DNA from: Platanthera guangdongensis
Lineage: Eukaryota; Streptophyta; Magnoliopsida; Asparagales; Orchidaceae
Assembly: GCA_039583875.1 (NCBI GenBank)
Contig: CM077166.1
Coordinates: forward strand, 81,900,564 to 81,964,563
Direction of reading: 5' to 3'
Length of the DNA stretch: 64,000 nt
Positions 1 through 9,598 of the stretch are shown in pieces; positions within the stretch are counted from its first letter, which is position 1; every line of letters begins with the position of its first letter. A program made the position numbers and the translations under genes. The notes under the pieces were generated by a model. It was not told the origin of the DNA. It made no database searches and worked only from the letters and a program-made list of their open reading frames with translations.

Positions 1-285
1 CTCTATCAGAATAGTAGAAGTTAGAGGGACCTGAGTTCCAGAAATTGAACCAACCACTGTATTTTGGTCTTGATTGTGGGCAGTATAGACCTACTCCTTG
101 ATCTCATCTGCAGCCAATTTGATTCTTGTGGACATGATAGTAATAAGCTTTTGTTCCTCGAATAGTTCTAGAATGTCTTGGAAGATTTGATCACTGGTGC
201 TGAAAGACTCCATGTGTATATCAAATCCTGCATCAAACTTCATTGCGGCTAGAATGGCAACTGAGACGGCCATTGTTACCTGCAA
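1..285 (-). pseudogene. Start of the downstream third ORF (env-like) of Copia-A
   Basis: The visible N-terminal part is about 95 codons and runs off the window. It reads MQVTMAVSVAILAAMKFDAG and onward. A TAG at 91-93 follows the residues DEIKE; the related Copia-B copy (around 15840) has TGG at this place, so this is a Trp-to-stop change. After the stop, homology continues (VYT.HNQDQNT here, VYTSATTDDNT in Copia-B). The position between RNase H and the 3' LTR is that of the env-like ORF of sireviruses. No membrane segment is evident in this fragment, and function is unknown. Confidence 0.65.
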
Positions 286-411
286 AAATCAACAAACAAA
301 TGACCAAGTGTAGAGAAGTTTGGAGGGAAAGAGAAAGTTTGCAGAGAGAACGAAGGCGCAAAGAGAGAACGACGGCCGAAAAATGAATTTTATATTAGGG
401 TTCGACGCAGA

Positions 412-690
412 AAAGGAAAGATCGTTGAACTCAGTTCGACGATCGGGGCTTCGAAAGGAATCTGAAGGGTCTTCAATATCGTCGATCTCCGTTCGATGAT
501 ATTGGAGAGCGTCGAGCTCCGTTCGACGATAGTTCAGAAAACAAAATCGTCGAGCGCCGTTCGACTATCGTTGACCTGGAGAGATAGTTGATCACTATCT
601 GAGAAGCGCTGAACTCAGGTCGACAATTTCAGAAAGCGTCGATCTCCGTTCGACAATCTGGGGGAAAATCGTCGAGCGCAGTTCAGAGAA
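412..690. repeat. Palindrome array (TCGACGAT type) between pol and third ORF
   Basis: Part of the 286-771 non-coding spacer of Copia-A. About eight imperfect copies of a unit with arms of the type GATCGTCGA and TCGACGATC around a short loop (variants of AGCTCCGTTCGACGAT). The same unit occurs in the gag of this element (4140-4325) and in its LTR (15290-15585). The rest of the spacer shows no ORF. Confidence 0.8.
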
Positions 691-771
691 CAGAAATACA
701 CTCTAGACACTAGAAAAATCAAGATGTTTGCCTAGTCTTGGTCAATTTTTAAAGTTTTAAAATCTTGGATA

Positions 772-3700
772 TTATTTTAGACTTCCTCCATCTAACATTC
801 CTAACTGATTTAGGAAGAAGGTGTGTTTCTTTTCATCCAAGGGTTTGGTGAAAATATCTCCCCTTTGCAAATCAGTTGGGATATATTGAAGTTCAATTTT
901 GTTCTTCTCAACATTATCCCTTAAAAAGTGATGCCTAATTTCTATGTGTTTTGTCCTACTATGGAGGACTGGATTTTTAGCTATAGAAATAACACTGGTG
1001 TTATCACAAAAGATTTTAGACTTCTCTAAGTTGTATCCATAGTCTAGGAGTTGGTTTTGAATCCACAATATTTGTGAACAACAACTACCTGCAGCCATAT
1101 ATTCAGCTTCAGCAGTTGAAGTTGACACAGATGTTTGTTTCTTGCAAAACCAAGAGACAAGTCTGTCACCAAGAAACTGACAAGTTCCACTGGTGCTTTT
1201 CCTATGAATTCTGCATCCAGCATTATCAGCATCAGAAAATCCAGTTAATTCAAATGCTGAATCTTTTGGATACTAGAGACCTAGATTTGGACAACTTTTT
1301 ACATACCTGAGAATCATTTTTACTAATATTAGGTGTGACTCTCTAGGGCTCACTTGGAATCTAGCACATATGCATGTAGCAAACATTATGTCAGGTCTAC
1401 TAGCTGTAAGGTACAGTAAAGAGCCAATCATTGCTCTATATGTTGTCTGATCAACAGGTTTCCCATGTTCATCAGCATCCAATACAGCATTAGTAGGCAT
1501 GGGTGTTTTCATACAAGATGCTTCAGACATACCAAATTTCTTAACCAATTCTTTTGCATACTTGGTTTGAGAAATAAAGATGCCTTCACCATGTTATTTG
1601 ACTTTCAATCCTAGAAAGAAGGATAGCTCACCCATGCTACTCATTTCAAATTTAGAATGCATTAGTTTGGAGAACCTTCTGCACAAATTTGAATCAGTAG
1701 AGCCAAAAATAATATCATCCACATAAATCTGTACTAGTAGGGTATGGGACTTATGTGTTCTAATAAAAAGAGTTTGGTCTACTCTACCCCTTATAAATTT
1801 ATTTTCCAGAAGGAAGCATGCTAGGGTCTCATACCATGCTCTAGGAGCTTGCTTGAGACCATATAATGCTTTGTTCAATTTAAAAACATAATCAGGATGA
1901 GTTGGAGAGATAAAACCTGGAGGTTGTCTGACATAGACTTCTTCTTTGATGTCTCCATTGATAAATGCATTCTTTACATCCATCTGGTATACTTTGAAAC
2001 CTTTGTGTGCTGCATAAGCTAAGAAGATTCTGATGGCTTCCAATCTTGCAACTGGTGCAAAAGTCTGGTCATAATCTATGCCTTCTTCTTGAGAGTATCC
2101 TTGAGCAACTAGCCTTGCCTTGTTCCTTACAATTACTCCTTGATCATCCAATTTGTTTCTGAACACCCACTTTGTTCCAACAATGGAGTGATCCTTTGGC
2201 TTCGGTACTAGTTCCCAAACATTGTTCCTTTCAAATTGATGCAACTCTTCTTGCATTGCCATGATCCAGTGTGGATCTTGCTCTGCATCTTGAATGGATT
2301 GAGGTTCAATTTAAGATAGGAAGTAAGTGTGCAACAGGTTTTGGTTGACTTGATTTCTAGTTTGCACACCAGCTGAGATGTCTCCAATTACTTGGGAAAT
2401 TGGATGGTCTCTTGATGTTACTAAATCAACATGGGGTGTTGATTGTTCACCAACCTGTGTTGTTATTTCCTCTTGTGGTACAACAACTGGCTCTTCAAGT
2501 TGTTTCTCTTCAATATGTTGAATGCTTTCTTCATCTTCACTGGTTTCCTCTTTTTGAGTAATCTGTAACCTGTTCAAATCTTCAGCAAGAGAATGTACCT
2601 GCAAAGGTTTTATGGTAGAAGTATTCTTCTCCTTGAAATACATGTTAGATTCATCAAATGATATGTGAACAGATTCCTCAATTTTAAGAGATGATTTATT
2701 ATATACCCTATAAGCCTTACTGATAATGGAGTATCCCAGAAACACCCCTTCATCAGCTTTAGCTTGAAATTTTGCCAAATACTTCTTGTCATTATCATGT
2801 ATATAACAAAGACAACCAAAAATTCTAAAATAATCTACTTTAGGTTTCTTCCCTTTGAGTAATTCATAGGGAGTCTTGCCCTTTAGTTTATGTATTAAAC
2901 TTCTGTTCAGCACATAGTTGGAGGTGTTCACTGCCTCTGCCCAAAAAGATAGAGGAAGGTGTGCACTGACAACAATGTAGTGGCAGAATCAATAAGGGTT
3001 CTATTTTTCTTTTCAGCTACCCCATTTTGTTGAGGAGTTCTAGGAGCTGAGAAAGTATGCCTGATCCCTTCACTCTGACAGAACTCTTGCATAAGAAGAG
3101 AATCAAACTCTGTCCCATGATCACTTCTGATCAGGGCAATGTGAGTATTGAACTTAATCTGTATGCATTTGAGAAACTCTGTCAAACACTTAAAGTTATC
3201 AGACTTTTTCATCAGAAAGAACACTCATGTGAATCTAGAGAAGTCATCTACAACTACTAAGGTGTAAGATTTCCCTCCTAGGCTTTGTACTGTAATGGGT
3301 CCAAAAAGATCCATGTGTAACAGATACAAGATCCTAGGTGAATCACTCTTATTAAGTGATTTGAAACTATTTTTAGTTTGCTTGCCTAATTGATAAGCTC
3401 TGCAGAGTCCTTCCTTCTTGTAGGGGCCAGAAGGTAGTCCTCTACGAAGGTTGTCCTTGGATAGCCTAGCAATGGTTCTAAGGTTTATATACCCTAGTCT
3501 CTTATGCCATAAAACATTAGGTCTACAAACAGAATTAAACAGGCAAATGTCTACAGCTGTTGAAAGAAAATCTACTAAATAGATGTTACCTTTTCTTTTA
3601 CCTGTCAACACAGTTGTGTTGTCCTCTGACTTGATCTTGCATAAGGCTTTGCTGAAAGTCACCCGGTAGCCTTCATCACATAACTGACTGATACTGATCA

Positions 3701-3954
3701 AGTTGTGCTTCAGTCCTTCTACATAGTCTACCTTCTTGAATGTCACTGTCCTAATCTGAACTGCACCATATACTTTAGTTTGTCCAAAGTTTGAATCACC
3801 AAATATGACTTTGGGTCCAAGCTTGGCTTTAAAGGATGTGAGGTTGTCCTTGTTTCCTGTCATGTGCTTTGAGCACCCACTATCCAAGTACCATTGTTGG
3901 TTTGATGTTGGATAGGTCTTCACCTGCACATAAAATAATTCATTTGTTTTTGAC
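772..3954 (-). pseudogene. pol: Copia-A pol: protease, integrase, reverse transcriptase, RNase H
   Basis: Reading leftward: aspartic protease with WYLDSGCSKHMTG near 3895-3855, GAG-pre-integrase, integrase core with RSDHGTEFDS and NGVAEKKNRTL near 3130-2990, RVT_2 reverse transcriptase from 2262 with intact catalytic YVDD at 1714-1725, then RNase H with the STAEAEY motif ending at the stop at 772-774. Stops interrupt the frame at 3225-3227 (TGA for an expected Trp), 2311-2313, 1594-1596 and 1273-1275, and a frameshift near 2930 separates the integrase core from its C-terminal part. The conserved motifs are clear, so the family call is firm. The copy cannot make a full polyprotein. Confidence 0.92.
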
Positions 3955-4139
3955 CTATTTTACCTGGGGCCTAGGTTGATAACCTTTAAATTCAGAAATA
4001 AAAGACATCCCAGGTTGACTCTTATAATCTTCAGGATGATATCTCCTTGGAGGTATTATCCATTCAGTATAAGGGTTAAAGCTTTGGGATGTAGGACCCC
4101 TAGGATTGGATTTTGATTTACCCTTGAAAGAATTTCCAA

Positions 4140-4325
4140 AGCTCTGATCTCTGTTCGACGATCGTTGAACTACGTTCGACGATCTTGGGTCAGATCGTCG
4201 AGCTCCGTTCGACGGTCGACTGTGGCAAAGTTCAGAAATTAGAGATCGTCAACCTAAGTTCGACGATTTTGCCTGAGATCGTCGATCTGTGTTCGGCGAT
4301 CGTCGAGCTCCGTTCGACGATTTCT
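4140..4325. repeat. Palindrome array inside Copia-A gag
   Basis: Five or six copies of the unit with TCGACGATC and GATCGTCGA arms and loops such as ACGGAGC. They match the array units of the spacer (412-690) and the LTR of the same element and lie inside translated sequence. Confidence 0.8.
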
Positions 4326-4408
4326 ACTGGAACTTGGTTTTCTTTGGTAGATCAGAATTTTTCCTAGTTACCTCTACAACTCCATTCCCTTTATCATAAA
4401 TAAACTTG

Positions 4409-4413
4409 ATTGG
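4409..4413. repeat. Target site duplication ATTGG, left copy
   Basis: Identical to 12412-12416 on the other side of the LARD. Typical 5 bp integrase signature. Confidence 0.95.
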
Positions 4414-4582
4414 TGATAAATTGTAAATATACCTATTTTTGTGTACATTAATTTAGTTGTTTTCATTTATTTTTGTCGTTTTTACATATTTTTGCTTAAT
4501 AAAATGCTCCTATTTTTGTAAATATTATACTAACTTGTTCTATTTTATTTTGCAGGAAAAAATGAAAAATCTGCCAAAAATG

Positions 4583-5137
4583 AGCTGTCACGCCCGTGAC
4601 ATGTTGGTCACGCCCGTGACCAGGGCGTGACACGTCAAAAGCCGTGAAATCTGCGAATTTTGAAGACCAAAGCCTGTCACGCCCGTGTCACCCGAGTCAC
4701 GCCCGTGACCCATGCCCGTGACCATCCAGATCGACGGAGTCGCGCTCAACGATCGTCGACCCAGCTGACACGCCCGGCGACACGCCCGTGTCACCCGACA
4801 CGGGGCGTGACCCAAGCCCGTGTTCACTCAACTCGACACTTTCAGCTCGACGATCGTCGAGTGTCGACACCCGCCTGTCACGCCCAGAGTCACGCCCGTG
4901 ACCTGGGGCGTGACCTTTCCAGCTAGCTCGACAAGACCTGCCCGAAGACTTTCGGCGCGCACCGCGCCCAGATCCACCTGCCTGTCACGCCCCCTGTCAC
5001 GCCCGTGACCAAGGGCGTGACCACTGCGAGACCGACACGTGTCCAGCCCGAAGTCAACTTTCCCGTCAAATCGCCGGCCGCCTTCCAAATAGTACTGTCA
5101 CGCCCCCTGTCACGCCCGTGACCAAGGGCGTGACTCA
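4583..5137. repeat. Palindrome array in LARD LTR (GTCACGCCCGTGAC type)
   Basis: About ten copies of GGTCACG-CC-CGTGACC or shorter forms, with interspersed GGGCGTGAC half units and two TCGACGATCGTCGA palindromes (near 4747 and 4851). It occupies nt 170-725 of the LTR and ends just upstream of the TATA box. Confidence 0.88.
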
Positions 5138-5150
5138 TGAAAATTTTTTC

Positions 5151-5157
5151 TATAAAT
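5151..5157 (+). promoter_or_regulatory. TATA box of LARD 5' LTR
   Basis: TATAAAT 14 bp after the last palindrome of the array. The same site is at 10336-10342 in the 3' LTR. It would mark the U3/R boundary a few tens of bases downstream. Confidence 0.6.
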
Positions 5158-5737
5158 TCAGAGGTTCTGCTCTGAAATTCTGTTCCCTTTTTGAACCATT
5201 TTGTATAAGGTGTTGTGCTGCTGGATTGCTTCCAAGGTCTATGTAAGGGATATTTCTCCCCCTCTACTTAGTTTATTTTTGTTCCTTTGTAACCGGTGTT
5301 TTTACTTAATAAAAAATATTTCTTTTTCTCTTCTTATGGCTTTGGAATGGATTCATGCACCTCTTCCTTTATACAATCTTATTTATTTTTGTTTTAACTT
5401 AGTTTTTGTTCTCTTTGTAATGGGTGTGTGTGTGTATGAGTATAACTCTATAGTTTTATGTTCTTAGTTTTGTTAACTTAGAATTTTTATAGCTTTTTAT
5501 TTCATTGTTATAAACCCGTAAAAATGTTTTCAAAGTGATTTTAATTTTTTCTAACTTAGATTTTCGTGTTTTGATTGTAAAACTTTTTCGTTCTTTTCGC
5601 TTTATTCTCACTTTTTTAGCACTTTTACGGAGTTATAGGAATGATAACATAATCGTTTTAATTTTTCTAGCATTTTCGTTTTTGCATTTATTTTCCAAAC
5701 CTTTTTCCTCTTTTAATTTTTTCGTTCTCTTTTTATG

Positions 5738-6230
5738 CATTTCTACCGCATTTTAGCGGTAGAAATGTATTCGTTTTTATTTTTCGATCACTTTCATTTT
5801 TCGTTTATTTGCAAAACTTTCTTCCTGTTTATTTTTTATTTCAGCTTTTTATGCATTTCTACCGCATTCTAGCGGTAGAAATGCAGTTGTTTTAATTTTT
5901 CGTTAACTTAGTTTTTTGCAATTTTTTATGTATGCGCATTTATTTCCGCCTACTCGTTAAGAGGTAAATGGCGCCTGCTTATTTTACTTTCTGTAGAGTG
6001 CGTGAGTTTGTAATTTTCCTTTTTTCCGCCTACTCACTTGAGTTTAATGGCTGGATTTTATTTCAGTAGAGTGCGTGTGTTTTCATTTATGTCGAGAGAG
6101 CGTGTGTGTGAGTTGCATTTATTTAGTCCTACTCGTTTGAGTAGGACACGCTTTCTTTCTCCCGCCCACGCATTTGCGCCGGGACTCGCAATTTACTGCT
6201 TTCTTCAGTCCTACTCGTTTGAGTAGGACT
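5738..6230 (+). other. Four stem-loops in LARD LTR
   Basis: Perfect arms: 5738-5749 with 5756-5767 (CATTTCTACCGC and GCGGTAGAAATG, 6 nt loop); 5853-5865 with 5872-5884 (13 bp, 6 nt loop); 6126-6134 with 6139-6147 (GTCCTACTC and GAGTAGGAC, GTTT loop); 6207-6216 with 6221-6230 (10 bp, GTTT loop). They form two similar pairs. The 3' LTR keeps the first and fourth; the second (GCGG to GCAG) and the third (CCTACTC to CATACTC) each have one mismatch there. They lie downstream of the TATA box and would be transcribed. Confidence 0.8.
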
Positions 6231-7232
6231 TGCAATTTTCAGCTTTCATTTACTGCTTTCATTTTATCGCTTTCATTTACTGCTTTCTTTATCGCTTTAT
6301 TTTCTGCTTTTCTCGCAAGCCGTCCCCATTCCGATGAGTGGCTAACCGTTCTTAGCCCTCGGCATCGAAGAGCATTGGGACAGATAAAATAGCTTAAAAT
6401 AACTAAAGGTCTAATTTTTCTAATTAATTAAAAGTACTTAAGGTTTGCCCGGGGTTAACGACGCGTAGGACCACATATCGATGTGTGGGCCCTATTTCCG
6501 TTTTCCATACGCTCGCCGAGAGGCCGTGCGTATGGACAGATCACCCCTTGGCAAAGAGAGTTCCGCACTAACCCTCGAGAGAGGAGGCGCGCCAACTCTA
6601 CCGGATTGGGTTCCCCACCCAATAGCGGGGTTCTTAGCGTAATGCGGGCGTTAAGAGGAATCCTTCGTCGGACGAGAGCCCGGTCGAATAGTCTTAGCAT
6701 TCAGGTGAGCGATAGCCCTATAGCTAGGTGAGCTCATTTTAGTGGAACCTCCACGGCCAAGTCTCCGCCTTAATTAATTAGAAATTTAGGAGCTCTTTTT
6801 ATTTAAAGTCTATTTTAGTTCAATTGTTTTTTCGGTGCCATCGAGCTAAGCTCTTCATCGGCACCACCTTCATGCTTTCATTTTTCTTTCTGTCATTTTT
6901 TGCTTTTTATTATATATATAAATATCCCGACAAGATAATTATCGGTAAAATAATAGTCCCCTCCAGGGAAGAGTAGAAATAATCGAACCGGACCCGAGAA
7001 CAATACGACCTCGATATTCCACCCGGAATATCCTGTACTACTCACGATAGGTGCACTTGCCTCCTTTCGTTAAAACTCGATCTCTAAACCCTTTTTATAT
7101 CCAAAATAAATAAATAAATACGCGCGCCCCGTCTTCTTAAATAAATTCACTTCCGCCTTTTTCTCAAATAAAACCGCCGGGTCGCCGCGTGACCGTAAAT
7201 AATTTCCGAGTGTTTAACCTGCATCAAGTTTT

Positions 7233-7250
7233 TGGCGCCGTTGCCGGGGA
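7233..7250 (+). other. Primer-binding site, tRNA-Asp type
   Basis: TGGCGCCGTTGCCGGGGA, complementary to the 3' end of plant tRNA-Asp (from memory of its acceptor sequence), six bases after the 5' LTR. This PBS is characteristic of Tat/Athila gypsy elements and sets plus orientation. Confidence 0.9.
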
Positions 7251-9581
7251 AATTTTAGGTTCGTTATTTTAAACCCTGGAAATCTATTAATTTTACCTAT
7301 ATTTTTTTTTTATATATATATATATAAATATGGCCAATATAATAATAATAATAAAAACTAAAATATATATATTTACAAATTTATAAAACCAAAAAAATTG
7401 AAAAACTCAAAACAAAAAAAAATCTGAAAAACCTTAAAAATTAAAAATTTGAAAAAACCATAAAACTAAAAAAACTAAAAAAAAAAAAAAAAACTAAAAA
7501 ATCCAAAAAAATGAAAAAAAAAAAAACTTAACAAAAATATTTTTATTTTCATTCTTGTTTTTGAAAAAAAAAAAAAAAAAAAAACAAAACAAAAAAAAAA
7601 AAAACTAAAAAATGAAAAACTTAAAAAAAAAATATATTTTAATTTAATTTAACTTATTATATTTTATTTTATTTTGATTCGGCGTGCTTTTCATTCTTGT
7701 GCACGTTAGGGGTGCGCATTTCCGTCACACTCACGTGGCTAAGGCCTTAGCTACCTCCGACTCCCCCACGCACATTCCCCCCTACCGCCCGCAATCTTTA
7801 GGCCGAGTTTATCTTTTTTTTTTTTTTTTTTTCTGTTATCTTTTTGCTTTTTCTTCTAAATAATGCAGGGTTTCAACCTGGGCCTCCCGCGCTCGTCTTA
7901 GGGAAGCTCCTACCCTCCCTTTTTCTTTTTTTGTACTTATTATATTTTGTATATTATCGTTCCGCATACTTAGATTGCAACATTGGGGACAATGTTGGGT
8001 TTAAGTATGGGGGTGTTTTCCTATTCTGCACTTTTTATATTCAGTACTTAACAAAAAAATACAAAAAAAAATGCAAAAATCAAAAAAAAAATTTCAAAAA
8101 AATTTTTAATTAAAACAAAAAAAAAAAAAAAAAAAACTTCAAAACAAAACAAAAAAAAAATCTCTCTCTTCCCCCCTCTTCTTCTTTTTTGTAAAAACTT
8201 GCGTCTTGCCTGCCCGCGACGGTCGACTCATCGAACCAACCATTCAAATAAGAGTCTGTTCGCGGGGCCGCAATCGAGTTTTTACTTTGCCTTTTTTTTT
8301 GTAACTATCTCTCTTTCCCCCCTATCTTCTTTGTAAATAACTCTTCTTTCTCTCCTCATTCTTGTAAATTACTTATCTACAAAAAACTAAAAATCAAAAA
8401 AATTAGAAAAACCCAAAAACCCTAAAAAGATAAAAAATCTAAAAAATCCTAAAAAGATAATAATTAAAACACAAAAAAATGATAAAACTCTAAAAATTCC
8501 AAAAAAAAAATGTGTTTTGTTAAAATTATGTAACAAAATAATTCGAATATACCATATCTTAACTCTTTTTGCTTTCCAAAAATCTAGTTTCGAGTTAATT
8601 TATATGCGAATTTTAGTTATTCTTTGCTTACTATTCGTTTATTAATTAAAGTTCGATAGATTTAAGTGTCTGGGGTTAAGTCTTAAAGAATTTTTTATGT
8701 CTTTTCCTTATAATAGGGAACTTGTTTTTCACCACCACTTCTAATTTTATAAATAGAAGCTCGTTTTTTATGTTAGAAAATAACATCCATGGATTTCAAT
8801 TATTTCAACTTCATGCTTTTAGAAACATTGGAACGTTCATTTTAAAAAGGTTGCTCTCAAAACTTTTTTATTAAAATCTAGTTTTCTTTTTGAAAAAATA
8901 AACCCACTTCCTTTTTTTTCATGTCTTACTTTGACATGATTACCCCTTTATCCCTTAAAAGATCCTATGTCAATGGGAATAAGATTTCGTTCCGTAAACA
9001 TAGGCACTCAATAATTTAAAAAGATTATATATGGAGTAAGAGGATAAAATTCATTACTCCTACAAATATACATTGGGTTAATTTTATTCTTATGAAGAAA
9101 GAAAAAAAATTTATTATGAGTTAGGAAAATAAGATTTCGTTTTCCTAACTATCCAAAAAGAAAAAAAATTGGAGGTTCGAGAAAAAATTACCTCGCCTCA
9201 ATATTCAAGCCTTCTTCATAAACCACCAAACCACTTAGCCTATTTCAATGATTCTAGACTTAATTTAAAATTTTTTTGAGAGCATAACTTTTAAATTGCA
9301 TTATTTCCTTTAACTTCTTTTAAGCAAAGGTTTTTTATATAAATCCAATCCATCTTTGTTAAACTAACAAAAATAATTTTTTGCTTTCTATTTTATTTTT
9401 TCTAGAAGTCTTTTTGAAACTCTTCCTCTATTCATAACATTTCATAAATCAGGATTTAATTCTTTAACCCCGGATGTTTATTTTGATCTTACTTTTAATT
9501 AATTCAAGCGGTAGCTAAACTTAGGATTTCTTTTATTCCTTATAAGTTCATCTCCAACTTTTGCTCTGGAATAGCAAAAGC
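7251..9581 (+). other. Non-coding internal region of the LARD
   Basis: A/T-rich with many poly-A runs (7380-7640, 8050-8155, 8380-8510) and two pyrimidine-rich stretches (7810-7860, 8160-8360). No stretch resembles gag, protease, RT or integrase in any frame. A CATTGGGGACAATG segment at 7981-7994 precedes a second purine-tract motif. The 8520-9540 part is AT-rich with no recognisable motif. Confidence 0.8.
8001..8017 (+). other. Internal polypurine-tract-like motif in LARD
   Basis: TTAAGTATGGGGGTGTT, nearly identical to the true PPT at 9582-9598. It may be a remnant of the ancestral PPT region or a central PPT. Confidence 0.6.
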
Positions 9582-9598
9582 TTAAGTATGGGGGTATT
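9582..9598 (+). other. Polypurine tract of LARD
   Basis: TTAAGTATGGGGGTATT directly before the 3' LTR, the expected place for plus-strand priming. Confidence 0.85.

Larger units (their letters stand above)
3955..4413 (-). pseudogene. gag: 3' end of Copia-A gag, containing an array of palindromes
   Basis: Continues the gag frame that stops at the LARD insertion (12412). Reading leftward it begins with lysine-rich sequence, then 180 bp of palindrome units translated as Arg/Ser/Asn-rich peptide (recurring R-S-S-N and G-A-R-R-S) with two in-frame stops, then a Gly/Pro/Lys tail that ends with P-Q-V-K and TAG at 3955-3957. The protease frame lies downstream, shifted by one base. The array within the gag frame is unusual. 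A gag stop at the same place also occurs in Copia-C and Copia-D. Confidence 0.7.
4414..7226 (+). repeat. LARD 5' LTR
   Basis: 2813 bp, TG...CA, the same length as the 3' LTR at 9599-12411. It contains a palindrome array near its start, a TATA box at 5151, four stem-loops between 5738 and 6230, and a long GC-richer stretch at 6440-7220 without coding signal. Short ORFs inside it are by-products of repeats and low stop density. Confidence 0.95.

Noticed and set aside
412..690. Considered as part of the Copia-A 3' LTR because the array matches its LTR array
   Set aside because: No TG...CA ends or PPT next to it; the third ORF follows, and the sequence outside the array does not match 14145-15747.
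3917..3961. A GT...AG interval in Copia-A at the gag-protease junction as an intron
   Set aside because: At about 40 nt (24-35 nt in Copia-C and D) it is below the size plants splice, and D does not restore the frame. Kept as a conserved stop only.
4588..5138. Overlapping ORFs of 60-90 codons on both strands, repeated at 9773-10323
   Set aside because: They arise from the palindrome array, which lacks stops in several frames and encodes repetitive V-T-R-A/H-A-R-D peptides. Both copies are LTR sequence upstream of the TATA box.
6455..6731. 80-codon ORFs in the GC-richer part of the LARD LTR, both strands (also 11668-11916)
   Set aside because: No start context, no homology, present in both LTRs, open on both strands by composition.
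7844..8113. 89-codon ORF with a Phe/Leu-rich start and Lys-rich end in the LARD internal region
   Set aside because: Made of a pyrimidine tract followed by a poly-A tract. It looks like a membrane protein only by base composition.
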